Positions 7,959 to 16,507 of a DNA stretch of 64,000 bases are shown here, piece after piece. The notes beneath the pieces were generated by a model. That model did not search any database and was not told the DNA's origin. It worked only from the letters and a program-made list of their open reading frames with translations. A program made the position numbers and the translations under genes. Source of the stretch: Prescottella agglutinans (GTDB taxonomy: Bacteria; Actinomycetota; Actinomycetes; Mycobacteriales; Mycobacteriaceae); contig NZ_RKLP01000013.1 in the NCBI RefSeq assembly GCF_004011865.1, positions 1 through 64,000 of the forward strand, written 5' to 3'. How positions within the stretch are numbered: the first letter of the stretch is position 1; every line of letters begins with the position of its first letter.

Positions 7959-8819
7959 TCACCGCGCTTCCACGAGCCCGCGCAGGTACTCGCCGGTGTC
8001 CGGGCGCGCGGCTTCGACGGCCCCGACGATCCGTTCGCGGCGATCGTCGGGGAGTGCGGCGAGCGCGCCGACGAACTTCGGGAGTTCGTTCCTCCGGCGC
8101 AGGAGCAGCGCATTGAGGAACCCAGGCACCTCCCGCCAGCGTGCGCCGTGGCCGAGTTCCATGATCGCGAGTACGCGGTCGAAGTTGCTCGGGAAGTCCT
8201 TCTCGTTCGTCCAGGCGCGATCGACCCGACCGCTCTCGCGGAACGCCTCGGCTGCGGATTTCCAGTCGTCGGGCCAGTCGTCCGGGATCGGATCGAGCAC
8301 CGGCTTCCTGTTCGTGCCGCCGAGTGCCTCGTGGAGCGGTTCCCACCGCTCGTCGTCCCGGAGCCAGCGGCCGAGCGTTCGGCGCACGAGCGCGCGCTGC
8401 GCATCGCCCCAGGTTTCGGTCACCGCGAGGAACGCGCGGCTCCCGTCGTCGCTGCCCGTGACGAACATCGAGCCGGTGCGGATGCTGTCGTGATCCCCGC
8501 GCGACTCCAGCCAGTTCGGCAGCACCCGGGCGGTGGCGGCACCGCACGTCGCCGGATCGGCCTGCGAGAGAACGCCGTAGGCGGCCTCGTAGATGCCGTA
8601 GTCGTCGAGCGGGTGCAACGACCACAGGATCGCCTCGACGGTTTCCGCCTCGATGGCCGGCCCGTCGAGGGCGTCGAGCATCGCGAGGTACCGATCGACG
8701 CCCGCCTGCTGGACGGCGTCCTCCTCGTCGTTGAGCGGCTCCGCCTCGTCCTGGTGGATGCTGCCGCCGAGGCGGATCAGCTCGTCCCGCCACGCCTGAT
8801 CGCGACCCTCGTCACTCAT
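7959..8819 (-). CDS. hypothetical protein (fourth gene of the uncharacterised operon)
   Basis: 286 residues, soluble, mostly alpha-helical and acidic, with many Trp residues (ILWSLHPLDD, DDWPDDWKSAAEAF, ELGHGARWREVPGFLNALLLRRRNELPKFVGAL). Start ATG lies inside ATGAGTGA, so its first 8 bases overlap the stop of the upstream gene. The N-terminal MSDEGRDQAW is also encoded at the upstream junction of the operon. No family recognised. The context, with HEAT-like and DUF4274-like genes, suggests a cytoplasmic accessory or immunity-type function; this is inference. Confidence 0.7.
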   Translation of the reverse strand: MSDEGRDQAWRDELIRLGGSIHQDEAEPLNDEEDAVQQAGVDRYLAMLDALDGPAIEAETVEAILWSLHPLDDYGIYEAAYGVLSQADPATCGAATARVLPNWLESRGDHDSIRTGSMFVTGSDDGSRAFLAVTETWGDAQRALVRRTLGRWLRDDERWEPLHEALGGTNRKPVLDPIPDDWPDDWKSAAEAFRESGRVDRAWTNEKDFPSNFDRVLAIMELGHGARWREVPGFLNALLLRRRNELPKFVGALAALPDDRRERIVGAVEAARPDTGEYLRGLVEAR

Positions 8820-8826
8820 CTCCGGT
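8788..8826. repeat. 39-bp duplicated gene junction, copy A
   Basis: Matches 10031-10069 at 38 of 39 positions. On the minus strand it encodes the last residues and stop of one gene (TGDE) overlapped by the start of the next (MSDEGRDQAWR). Confidence 0.9.
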
Positions 8827-10008
8827 CCCCGCGTTCAGCAACCCCGCGATCGCCTGGCGGTCGTACGGCAGGCCGACGCGCATGAACGCCAGACCTGCGT
8901 TGCCGACGTTCGTTCCCCACAACCTCTCGTTCGCCACCAGAGCCGCGAGGAACTGTCGCTGAGGCGCGCCGATGTTCTCGGGTGCCGGTGGGTACTCCCC
9001 CGGAACGAACTCGACCTCGGGGAACGCGGCACGAAGCAACGGTCCCCAGTCGTTGTCGGCCGTGTACGGGCTCGAAAGCTGTGCTATCGCAACGGCCGCC
9101 GGCAGGATCGCGGCGAACGCCGGTTCCCGTCGCAGGAGCGAGTTCAGCAGCGTGAACCGGACGTGCATGGGAAAGCCGCTGGGCTTGCGTTCGAACCACC
9201 GGTCGGCCTCCTCCGGCCGGGTCAGCGCACGAACGAGTTCTTCCGTCGCCTGCGCGGAGCGCGGCAGATGCAGGGCGGCGCACGCGCGGATCGCCGGATC
9301 GGCGTCGGCGAGCCAGCCGCTGACGTCGGCCCCGACGGTGCCGAGGGCGAGAACCGCCGCGGCTCGGTCGTCACGCTCCGTCGCGTTGTCCGCGAAGGAA
9401 CGCAGCGCCGCGGCGACCCGGTGCTGATACGGCGCGGTGGAATCGCCGCTCCACCGCGCCAGCGCGCTCACCACCCCAGCCTTGTCGGCGACGGCATCCG
9501 ATCCCGTCAGCTGAAGCAGCCCCTCCAGGACCGGGTTCGTCTGCTGCCGGAGCGCCGGGATGGCGAGAGTCATGAGGACGCCTGCCACAGGCGACTCCCA
9601 CGCCTCTTCCGATTCTTCTTCGTCGTCGGACGCAAGGGCCTCGAAGAACTCACGCGCCTCCTCGTCGGAAGGCGGAACCACCTCGCCTTCGTCCGCAAGC
9701 AACTCCCCGGCCAGGGTCAGGCTGTCGCCCGCCGCATCGAGGAAATTCACCAGGGCAGGCAGGCGCGCTGCCGCAGTCTCCGGGTCCGCACCGCCACTCC
9801 AGAACGAGACAGCCTGTGCAACAACGGCAACCGCGGGCGCCGTTGCCGGGTAGATGGTGCCCTGATGCAGCACCGCACCGTCCAGATGCTCCATCGCCGC
9901 CGAGAACGCCGTCCCGTCGGCACCCACCAACGCCTCCAGATGCGCCGGCGTGTCGGTCGCCACGGCATACGCGTGGAAGAGTCGATCCCAGTCGTAGGTT
10001 TCGCTCAC
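8812..10008 (-). CDS. HEAT-repeat-like hypothetical protein
   Basis: 398 residues from a GTG that has GAGGAG 8 bases upstream. An in-frame ATG at 10062 would add MSDEGRDQAWRED..., apparently a leftover of the duplicated junction, so the downstream start is preferred. The N-terminus reads VSETYDWDRLFHAYAVATDTPAH. The middle and C-terminal parts contain helical-hairpin repeats with the HEAT/armadillo look (VVSALARWSGDS..., AAVLALGTVGADVSGWLADADPAIRACAALHL). It stops as TGDE*, overlapping the next gene by 8 bases. HEAT solenoids bind proteins or nucleic acid; the specific role is unknown. Confidence 0.72.
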   Translation of the reverse strand: MSETYDWDRLFHAYAVATDTPAHLEALVGADGTAFSAAMEHLDGAVLHQGTIYPATAPAVAVVAQAVSFWSGGADPETAAARLPALVNFLDAAGDSLTLAGELLADEGEVVPPSDEEAREFFEALASDDEEESEEAWESPVAGVLMTLAIPALRQQTNPVLEGLLQLTGSDAVADKAGVVSALARWSGDSTAPYQHRVAAALRSFADNATERDDRAAAVLALGTVGADVSGWLADADPAIRACAALHLPRSAQATEELVRALTRPEEADRWFERKPSGFPMHVRFTLLNSLLRREPAFAAILPAAVAIAQLSSPYTADNDWGPLLRAAFPEVEFVPGEYPPAPENIGAPQRQFLAALVANERLWGTNVGNAGLAFMRVGLPYDRQAIAGLLNAGTGDE

Positions 10009-10030
10009 GGGACGCACTCCTCGGTCCTCA

Positions 10031-10069
10031 CGCCACGCCTGATCGCGGCCCTCGTCACTCATCTCCGGT
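10031..10069. repeat. 39-bp duplicated gene junction, copy B
   Basis: Partner of 8788-8826 with one A/G difference. It spans the stop of the 170-residue gene and the vestigial ATG upstream of the HEAT-like gene. The two copies bracket exactly one gene length (1243 bases apart). Confidence 0.9.
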
Positions 10070-10567
10070 GCTTTTCCCATCGCTTCCATGCACCGCCGGC
10101 TCGGCGAGTGCCGCACGAAGCCGCTCGAACGCCAGCCGGGTCTCCGGCGTCGCGAGGAAGTCGTCCAGCGGCGCCCCGCCCGCCCGGAAGTCCGCCTGCT
10201 CGAGCAGCGCGATGCCGAGTGCGGCGATCCGCTCCGACGATCGTTCCTCCAGGTAGGCGGCCCACGTCTCCAACGCGGTGATCGCGCGCAGGAGATCGGT
10301 ATCCATGTCGCCATCCGACAGGTCGCCCTTGTCGATCTCGACGATCCATGCCCGGAGCTGCTCGGCGGACGCCGTACCCACTCCGTCGGCCGCCGCACCG
10401 ATCGCTCGTGCTCCGGCGTCCGTCAGCTCCGCTGCCGCTGCCTCCGCCACGCCCTCCGCAGTGAGCAGTTCCCGCGTGACCGCGATCCCGAACTCGGTCT
10501 GTGCCGCGGCAGTAGCGCGGATTGCGCACTCACGAACGGAGTTCTCGACTACCTCGTAGCTACTCAC
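10055..10567 (-). CDS. hypothetical protein (second gene of the operon)
   Basis: 170 residues from a GTG 10 bases after the preceding stop; a start at 10609 overlapping the upstream gene is also open. Almost entirely helical and Ala/Glu-rich, with no membrane segment or signal. It reads like a small helical-bundle protein (ALETWAAYLEERSSERIAALGIALLEQ...). It ends in STGDE* within the 39-bp junction repeat. No family recognised. Same strand and tight spacing place it in the operon led by the DUF4274-like gene. Confidence 0.65.
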   Translation of the reverse strand: MSSYEVVENSVRECAIRATAAAQTEFGIAVTRELLTAEGVAEAAAAELTDAGARAIGAAADGVGTASAEQLRAWIVEIDKGDLSDGDMDTDLLRAITALETWAAYLEERSSERIAALGIALLEQADFRAGGAPLDDFLATPETRLAFERLRAALAEPAVHGSDGKSTGDE

Positions 10568-10577
10568 CTCGCACCGC

Positions 10578-11147
10578 CTAGTCGTCCTCACCCTCGGACC
10601 GCCAGGCAACTTCGAGTTCTTCGAGCACAGCAGGTGGCATCCCCTCGACCCATCCGTTGGCCTCCGCGTATCCGCGAATGTCGACGTCGTCTCCGGTGAC
10701 CGCCTCGAACATCACCGGAGGGATCATCCATCCCGGATCGTCGTGTTCGCCTAGCGCTTCGGCTGTCCAGTCCTGGCCGGGGTGCCTCGGATTCCCGGTC
10801 GGTGTCGAAAGGTCGTTCGCCGGGTCGAACGACGCGCCACCAGCGGATGCCACCGTGCCGGACACGACACGATCCTGCAGGGCAAGCACATTCGCCCATC
10901 CCGCGTGATTGACCGACGGGACGTCGGCCTCGCTGCGGAACCTCTGGTAGTAGCCGGGCTGCGAGTACCAGAACAGGGCGGCCGCGGTGGCACGATCGAG
11001 CTTCGGATGCGCGGCCATCCATGCGATCAGTTCCGGCTTGCCGTCGTAGTTCATCGTGAGTGCCGCCACCAGCCACTCGGTCGCGGACGCGCTTTCGAGA
11101 AACTCGCGCATCAGGCGCAGCTCCAGCTCGTCGAAATCAACGCTCAT
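10578..11147 (-). CDS. DUF4274-domain-like protein (first gene of the operon)
   Basis: 189 residues from the ATG after GGGGGGAAG. The N-terminal half fits DUF4274: ATEWLVAALTMNYDGKPELIAWMAAHPKLDRATAAALFWYSQP, i.e. a helical pair carrying the Trp/Asn and FWxxQP signature. The C-terminal half is acidic with GWVEGMPPAVLEELEVAW. DUF4274 proteins often occur as stand-alone genes near toxin/immunity or accessory loci; their biochemical role is not established. No signal peptide. A 128-bp spacer separates its start from the divergent gene at 11276. Confidence 0.68.
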   Translation of the reverse strand: MSVDFDELELRLMREFLESASATEWLVAALTMNYDGKPELIAWMAAHPKLDRATAAALFWYSQPGYYQRFRSEADVPSVNHAGWANVLALQDRVVSGTVASAGGASFDPANDLSTPTGNPRHPGQDWTAEALGEHDDPGWMIPPVMFEAVTGDDVDIRGYAEANGWVEGMPPAVLEELEVAWRSEGEDD

Positions 11148-11275
11148 AGTTCGCTTCCCCCCATGCGCCGATTGTTGCACCGGTTCCCGGAGCCGTCGAT
11201 CGCCGGGACCGCGATCCGTCCCGGATCAACTGGGCGGCCTGGATTCCCGTCCCTGGCGGATGGCACGATCCGACC

Positions 11276-11779
11276 ATGACGCAACTGATCAGCCGGTTCG
11301 CAGGGCGCCTCGATTTCGGCGACGATTCGGGGGCCGGTGCCGCGCTACCTGCCGGAATAGGCGGATTCGGAGCGGGTGCCTGGTACTGGATTCAGGGCGA
11401 CGAGTCGCTGAACCAGAGCGAACTCGACAAGGCGGAAGCGGCTCTCCACGACGTGAAGACGTTGGTCGCTGCGGCTTTCGCCGCCTTCGCCGCCGAGCTG
11501 ACCGATCCCGGGTCGACCACTTCGCTGTTTCGCGAGTTCCATGTCGAGGAGATCCCCGAAGAGATGGTGTGCGACCTGTTCGACGTGGACACCCGTGAGG
11601 TGGTCACCGACGAGGTCTTCCTCGGCCATCTGGTCCTGGTCGGCATCGCGATCAGCCCCGCGGCGACGGAACGTGTCCTCGCGCTCGACTTCGCAATCGG
11701 CGCCGACAAGCCCACCGACCAGCTCCTTGTCGCCGTGTGGGATCAGGGCGACACCCTGACCGTCCACCACGAGAGCTGA
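11276..11779 (+). CDS. DUF2004-like hypothetical protein
   Basis: 167 residues. It begins MTQLISRFAGRLDFGDD and ends with a beta strand reading LTVHHES, in keeping with DUF2004-type proteins found in bacterial immunity neighbourhoods. The middle has a helix (LNQSELDKAEAALHDVKTLVAAAFAAFAAEL) and strands LGHLVLVGIAI and VLALDFAIG. Cytoplasmic. Divergent from the DUF4274 operon, so the two may share a control region. The family assignment is tentative. Confidence 0.55.
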   Translation: MTQLISRFAGRLDFGDDSGAGAALPAGIGGFGAGAWYWIQGDESLNQSELDKAEAALHDVKTLVAAAFAAFAAELTDPGSTTSLFREFHVEEIPEEMVCDLFDVDTREVVTDEVFLGHLVLVGIAISPAATERVLALDFAIGADKPTDQLLVAVWDQGDTLTVHHES

Positions 11780-11848
11780 GCCCGACCACTGGGACCTGTC
11801 CCACCTTCTTTCGACACGATGGACACCCCATCGGCGATCATTGACGGC

Positions 11849-12469
11849 ATGGGGAACACGAGCTCCCGACAAGGCGACATCGTCCGAGACTCCTACTCGG
11901 CCAGATCCCGGGAATACGTGGATCTCTTCGGCTCCATGGCCTCCACGCACCCATCCGATCGGGACCTGGTGAGCAGTTGGGCCGCCACCCTGACGGGTCC
12001 TGTGCTGGACGCGGGATGTGGTCCGGGGCAGTGGGCCGGCTTCTTGGCAGAGTGCGGACTGGCGGTGAAAGGAATCGACCTGGTCGCCGAGTTCGTTGAA
12101 CGGGCTCGCGTGCAGCGTCCAGACCTTCTGTTCGAAGTCGGCAGCATCGACGCACTGGACGCCACGACCGAATCGCTGGGCGGTGTGCTGTCCTGGTACT
12201 CGCTCATTCACCACAGTCCGCAGGACATCCAGACTCCGCTCGCGGAGTTCGCGCGTGTGATCAGGCCGGGCGGAGGGTTGTTGGTGGGTTTCTTCGAGGG
12301 AGCAACCGTAGAGGCGTTCGACCATGCCGTAACCACAGCCTATCGATGGCCGGTAGCTGACCTCGGCCAGGAGTTGGTCAGGGCCGGCTTCGAGGTGATC
12401 GAGACACGTACGAGAATGGACCGCAGGCCTCTCGGTGCAATCACTGCACGCCGGAAGAGCACCCTGTGA
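11849..12469 (+). CDS. class I SAM-dependent methyltransferase
   Basis: 206 residues from the ATG giving MGNTSSRQGDIVRDSY. Motif I is VLDAGCGPGQWAG (about residues 50-62), the acidic end of strand 2 is GIDL, SIDAL is the motif II region, and RVIRPGGGLLVGFF is motif IV/V. This is the standard small-molecule type fold, lacking extra substrate domains. Codon use is less G+C-biased than most neighbours. No operon partner; a hairpin shared with the convergent small gene lies ~100 bases downstream. Substrate unknown. Confidence 0.85.
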   Translation: MGNTSSRQGDIVRDSYSARSREYVDLFGSMASTHPSDRDLVSSWAATLTGPVLDAGCGPGQWAGFLAECGLAVKGIDLVAEFVERARVQRPDLLFEVGSIDALDATTESLGGVLSWYSLIHHSPQDIQTPLAEFARVIRPGGGLLVGFFEGATVEAFDHAVTTAYRWPVADLGQELVRAGFEVIETRTRMDRRPLGAITARRKSTL

Positions 12470-12573
12470 CAGGCGTTCGCCCGGATGCCCGGGTCATGTA
12501 TATGACTGGCCGTCAACGTCATCAGCAGTGTCGCGACTCTGAGAGGACCTGCCTCGGTCCGGCGCACCTCGGT

Positions 12574-12605
12574 GCGGGCACGGCTCCTTGCGGATCCGTG
12601 CCCGC
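12574..12605. terminator. bidirectional terminator-like hairpin
   Basis: Perfect 10-bp inverted repeat (12574-12583 and 12596-12605) around 12 bases, between the convergent methyltransferase and the small secreted-protein gene. Confidence 0.65.
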
Positions 12606-12644
12606 GCCGGGGCGTGCGGATGCGAGTCGCACTGCCTGCCGGGT

Positions 12645-12899
12645 TCAGCTCTGCGAGATCGACCCGAACAGCGACGCGAGGGTGGTGAGATCGAAGCCGA
12701 GGATGCTGGAGCCGCTGCCCAGTTCCCCGTTCACATTCGACGTGCTGCAGGAGAGGCCGTCCTCGGACTTCTGTTCACCGGAGCCGCAGTACACGGACCC
12801 GACCCCGGCCTGCGTGGCGGCCGAGGCGGCACCGGCCGCGGGCACCAACAGGATTCCGGCGGTGACGAACATCAGACTTGCAGCGAAACGGCGATTCAT
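12645..12899 (-). CDS. small secreted protein
   Basis: 84 residues. The ATG at 12899 lies 7 bases after AGGAG, which decides the start over the ATG at 12905 and the long upstream frame. An Arg-Arg N-terminus, hydrophobic core (MFVTAGILLVPAAG) and AASAA before the cleavage region make a clear signal peptide. The mature part is ~55 residues, Ser/Gly-rich, with two cysteines (VYCGSGEQ and LSCSTS) that could form one disulfide, and an amphipathic C-terminus (ILGFDLTTLASLFGSI). It resembles short secreted proteins of mycolata; function unknown. Confidence 0.75.
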   Translation of the reverse strand: MNRRFAASLMFVTAGILLVPAAGAASAATQAGVGSVYCGSGEQKSEDGLSCSTSNVNGELGSGSSILGFDLTTLASLFGSISQS

Positions 12900-13362
12900 T
12901 GGCATTCTCCTATGTAGTCGCGTTGGGTGCCGACAGTCGGCATCGACTCTCGACTCGCGGACGCTATCGCAGCACTGTGCGGCGCACATGAGAATTCCGA
13001 GATTCGCTTCTTCCAACACATCCGGCGGCTCGTCCGAGGTGATGGTCCAGGTCCCCGTGAGTGAGGCACGTCGACGTCGGAACTCCGAGAATCGAAGGCA
13101 AGCAGACGGTTCGGTGTCAGCGCCATGGAGACCGCACGATGTCGACCGGATTGTCCGGATCGTTCGGTCATCGGTCATGCACGCGGCCGGACCGCGGCTA
13201 CAGTCGGCTGTTCCTCTGTGCCCCAGCAGATTCCGTTGCCGACCGGTTCAACGACAGTTGCGTGCTTGCCGGACTCGCTGTGGCGGTTGTGAGTTCCCTG
13301 TTCGGCGGCTCCGGCTCCTCCATCCAGGACATGTCTCCTGGCCCGAGGTAGCCGCGTCGGCG
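12900..13362. other. 463-bp intergenic region upstream of the small secreted-protein gene
   Basis: Contains the leader and probable promoter of the minus-strand secreted-protein gene and the region past the MFS stop. Besides the 15-bp palindrome at 12928-12942 I see no gene; open frames here are short and lack codon bias. Confidence 0.5.
12928..12942. promoter_or_regulatory. 15-bp palindrome in the leader of the secreted-protein gene
   Basis: TGCCGAC-A-GTCGGCA, a perfect dyad 29 bases upstream of the ATG at 12899. It could be a repressor operator or a leader hairpin. Confidence 0.45.
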
Positions 13363-14613
13363 TCACCGGGCGTCGGACGTTGATCGGGCCGATGCGGTGT
13401 CCCCGGATCTGCACGTATCCGCCCGTTTCGGCAGCAGGAGCGGGGTCGCGAGCAGGAGAACGCCGGAAACGGTGATCGCGGCCAGTGGGCTGGTGAGCGT
13501 CGCGAGGACGCCCCAGATTGCCATGAGCGTGGCCTGGGCGAGTTTGCTGCTGACGCTCCACGCGGTGAGGACTCGAGCGGCCCGATCGGCGGGAGTGCGC
13601 TGCAGGCGTTCTGTCGCGTTGATGGGGTTGAAGATGCCCATGCAGGTGATCAGCAGGCCCTCGACGACGATCACCGTGAGCAGTCCGGCGATGCCCGGCT
13701 GGGTGAGGGCGAGGCCGAGCGGGAAGGTCGAGCGCAGCCAACCGGTGACGATCATGACCCGGTGGCGGCCGTGGCGGGCGACGAGGCGGGTGGAGAGGCG
13801 GGCGCCGACGAAGCCGCCGAGCGCCGGGATACCGAACGCGAGACCGTACTGCCATGCAGGGAACTGGTATTCGCCCAGCATCAGCACGGCCAGGAGCGGG
13901 ACCGCGGCCATGATCAGGCCGCCGACCGTCACGGAGTTGAGGAACAGGCGTCGTAGGACGCGGTCGTGGAGGATGCATCGCCAGCCGACCAGAAGATCGG
14001 TGGCACGCATCCCGGTGCACGTGTCGCGGGGCGCGGCGACGTCGTCGCCCCGGATGCGGAGGACGCCGAGCGCGGACAGCAGAAAGCTCAGCGCGTCGAC
14101 GGCGACGGTGACGACCGGGCCGAGTAGCCCGACGAGCGCACCGCCGAGCGGCGGTCCTGCCGCGGTCGCCACCCAGCTCGTGCCCTCGAATCTTCCGTTC
14201 GCGACGAGAAGGTGATCGCCGCGGACGAGGTGTTTCAGGTAGGCGCCGGACGCGGCGGTGAAGGCGATGCTCGCCGTCCCGGAGACGACGGAGACGGCCA
14301 GCAGTTGGCCGTAGGTCAGCAGGCCGAGGAAGTACGCGACCGGAATGCTCGCCATCGCGAGGAAGCGGGCCAGGTCAGTCGCGATCATCACCGGCCGCTT
14401 GGCCCGATGCTCGACCCACGGCCCGAGCGGCACCGCGACGATCGCCGCGACGGTGAGCCCGGCCGCCTCGAGCAGCGAGACGGCGAACGCGGATGAGTGC
14501 AGCACTTGGACGGCGATGAGCGGGAACGCGCCGAAGGCGATCCACGTGCCGTAGGTGCTGACGGCGTAGGCCGACCACAGCCAACCGAAGCTGCGTCCCA
14601 ACTGCGCGCGCAT
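13363..14613 (-). CDS. MFS transporter (drug-efflux-like, MFS_3/enterobactin-exporter-like type)
   Basis: 416 residues from the ATG preceded by GGAGGAG. About 12 hydrophobic segments, starting FGWLWSAYAVSTYGTWIAFGAFPLIA and including LLEAAGLTVAAIVAVPLGPWVEHRAKRPVM (the loop 2-3 motif in degenerate form) and LGGALVGLLGPVVTVAVDALSFLLSALGVLRI. The family exports drugs or siderophores by proton antiport across the inner membrane. Divergent from a LysR gene 123 bp away that probably controls it. Substrate not predictable. Confidence 0.87.
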   Translation of the reverse strand: MRAQLGRSFGWLWSAYAVSTYGTWIAFGAFPLIAVQVLHSSAFAVSLLEAAGLTVAAIVAVPLGPWVEHRAKRPVMIATDLARFLAMASIPVAYFLGLLTYGQLLAVSVVSGTASIAFTAASGAYLKHLVRGDHLLVANGRFEGTSWVATAAGPPLGGALVGLLGPVVTVAVDALSFLLSALGVLRIRGDDVAAPRDTCTGMRATDLLVGWRCILHDRVLRRLFLNSVTVGGLIMAAVPLLAVLMLGEYQFPAWQYGLAFGIPALGGFVGARLSTRLVARHGRHRVMIVTGWLRSTFPLGLALTQPGIAGLLTVIVVEGLLITCMGIFNPINATERLQRTPADRAARVLTAWSVSSKLAQATLMAIWGVLATLTSPLAAITVSGVLLLATPLLLPKRADTCRSGDTASARSTSDAR

Positions 14614-14700
14614 CCGACTCCTCCACGACAACCGATGTTCGGGTCTGAAATCACAACAGCCGTGTCGGCGCAGGATCAAACAACTGGCTCGCCGGTGATC

Positions 14701-14717
14701 CACAACGATCGGTTGTG
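14701..14717. promoter_or_regulatory. candidate LysR-type operator
   Basis: CACAAC-GATCG-GTTGTG, a 6-bp dyad with 5-bp spacer 19 bases upstream of the lysR start, in the MFS/lysR intergenic region. It contains the T/A-flanked dyad form LysR proteins use. Confidence 0.5.
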
Positions 14718-14735
14718 CGCGCCTAGGCTCGTCCC

Positions 14736-15662
14736 ATGGACACCGAGGCAGTGCGATCGTTCGTCCGCGCGGCCGAGCTCGGGCAACTGCGACACGCGGC
14801 CGACGAGCTGGGGGTGACGCAGCAGGCCGTGTCCAAGCGGATCGCGACCCTGGAGCGGGAACTCGGGGTCCGCTTGTTCACCCGTACCCCTCGTGGGGTC
14901 GAGTTGACGCTGGACGGCCAGGCGTTCCTTCCGCACGCACGGAGCATCGTCACGGGCGTCGACCGTGCCGTCACCGCGATCAGACCGGGCTCGCGGGCCC
15001 TCCGGATCGACGTCCTCGGCCTGCGATCCGCTCAGGCCGTTGTCCTGCACGACTATTGGCGGTCACATCCCGAGGTCGACCTCGATGTGGTGACCCTCAA
15101 GGTCAACGATCCGCGCCTGGCGGTCGCCGCCGTCGAAGCGGGCGAAATCGACGCCTCGTTCCGTACGGTCACAGATCCGGCTGCGTTGCCGCGCGACGTG
15201 CAGATGATCCACGCGTTCGACTCCCCGCTGGAACTCCTCGTCGGCCCGCAGCACCCCCTTGCGTCCGCGCGAACACTGACGCCGCCGCAGCTGCGCCGGC
15301 ATCGAATCTGGGTGCCGGGTATCGCGCCCCGCAGCGAATGGGCGGAGTTCTACGATCAGCTCGCCACCGAGTTCGACCTCCGAATCGACGCGGCAGGGCC
15401 GAACTTCGGCAACGAGGTGCTGCTCGACACCCTCGCGGACTCCGCCGACGTCGCCACCTTCGTCGCCGCGCGCGACCGGTACATCTGGCCGACGAACTAC
15501 GACCTACGGCGCATTCCGATCGTGAATCCGACTCTCGTGTACCCGATTTCGCTCGTCTTCCCCCGGCCGAATCCACACCCGGGGCTGCGGGCGATCATCG
15601 ACCACTTCGGAAGCCTGACACCGCTCCCGGCGCCGGTCTGGCGTCCGTCCTGGGTGAACTAG
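14736..15662 (+). CDS. LysR-family transcriptional regulator
   Basis: 308 residues, standard length. The N-terminal HTH is clear: VRSFVRAAELGQLRHAADELGVTQQAVSKRIATLERELGVRLF followed by TRTPRGVELT. The C-terminal two-lobe effector domain starts near residue 90 (LRIDVLGLRSAQAV) and includes PLELLVGPQHPLAS. Divergent from the MFS transporter, with a dyad just upstream of the gene, so it most likely senses the exporter's substrate and activates or represses it while autoregulating. Confidence 0.92.
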   Translation: MDTEAVRSFVRAAELGQLRHAADELGVTQQAVSKRIATLERELGVRLFTRTPRGVELTLDGQAFLPHARSIVTGVDRAVTAIRPGSRALRIDVLGLRSAQAVVLHDYWRSHPEVDLDVVTLKVNDPRLAVAAVEAGEIDASFRTVTDPAALPRDVQMIHAFDSPLELLVGPQHPLASARTLTPPQLRRHRIWVPGIAPRSEWAEFYDQLATEFDLRIDAAGPNFGNEVLLDTLADSADVATFVAARDRYIWPTNYDLRRIPIVNPTLVYPISLVFPRPNPHPGLRAIIDHFGSLTPLPAPVWRPSWVN

Positions 15663-15681
15663 TGGTTGCGGCCTTTGTCGG

Positions 15682-16218
15682 TCAGGTGCAACGTCTCCCG
15701 TCGAGTCGTATGACGGGGAGCCAGGTCGCCAGCGTGCGGCCGAGTGAGCTCACCAGACGCTCGCCGAACACGCACAGTGACTGTTCCCAGGGATGTCCGA
15801 AAGTGCCTTCGCCGAGGTCTTCTCGCACGAAGATGTAGTAGTCGCCGTCGGGGTAGACGGGTACTCGCCACTCGCTGTCACGGGTCGCGGCGTGGACGGC
15901 CGCGTCGAACCGGTAGCCGGGGTGCTGCCAGTCGAGCACCACGAACGTCGGGTCGTCGGGGAACTCGGTGGCGAAACATCGCAATGCCTCGGCATTGACG
16001 GCGTCGAAACGGCTTTCCCAGGCCCCGTCGACGCCGGCAGGTGCAGTGAGGTCGAAGGTCATCGACGGAATCGGTTCGGCAATCGCCGGCCATGTCGATT
16101 CGTCGAGGCCGGGGCGGAAGCCGAACCTGCGGGTGAACCTGTCCCAGTGGCGGTCCTGGTCGGCCAGTCCGATCCAGCCGGGTGGCAGCGGGTTGCCGAA
16201 GTCGAACGTGTACCTCAT
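15682..16218 (-). CDS. DUF2716-family protein
   Basis: 178 residues from the ATG giving MRYTFDFGNPLPPGWIG. Family-typical segments in order: WDRFTRRFGFRP; WPAIAEPIPSMTFDL; FVVLDWQHPGYRFD; WRVPVYPDGDYYIFVREDLGEGTFGHPWEQSLCVFG near the C-terminus. DUF2716 proteins are small, cytoplasmic and uncharacterised. The gene is monocistronic, converging with lysR and divergent from the SRPBCC gene. Confidence 0.8.
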   Translation of the reverse strand: MRYTFDFGNPLPPGWIGLADQDRHWDRFTRRFGFRPGLDESTWPAIAEPIPSMTFDLTAPAGVDGAWESRFDAVNAEALRCFATEFPDDPTFVVLDWQHPGYRFDAAVHAATRDSEWRVPVYPDGDYYIFVREDLGEGTFGHPWEQSLCVFGERLVSSLGRTLATWLPVIRLDGRRCT

Positions 16219-16507
16219 GGGGAGCGACGGCCTCCGTGGTTGTTCGGTGGATCCGCATACGGTGCCGCATTCGAAGCGACGGATGCGGGCAACACGCGGA
16301 GAGTGGTCGATCTGCTCATCGCGGTGGGGCTGCACCGCCGACCCTCGATGCCGGGTCGGTATGCGGTGCTTGCCGGGGAGGTCGGGTATCGAGGCGGGCG
16401 AACTCGATCGGCCCTCTTCCGTGGTGTTCGCGCGAGTGGTGTGCTGGATGTGTCACCGCCCTCCGGCCAGGGCCGGAGTGGAGCATCCAGCTGCCGAGGA
16501 AGACACC

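Noticed and set aside
7727-8116. 129-residue frame starting in repeat copy 2
   Set aside because: Runs antisense into the 286-residue gene and becomes Arg-rich; no motif.
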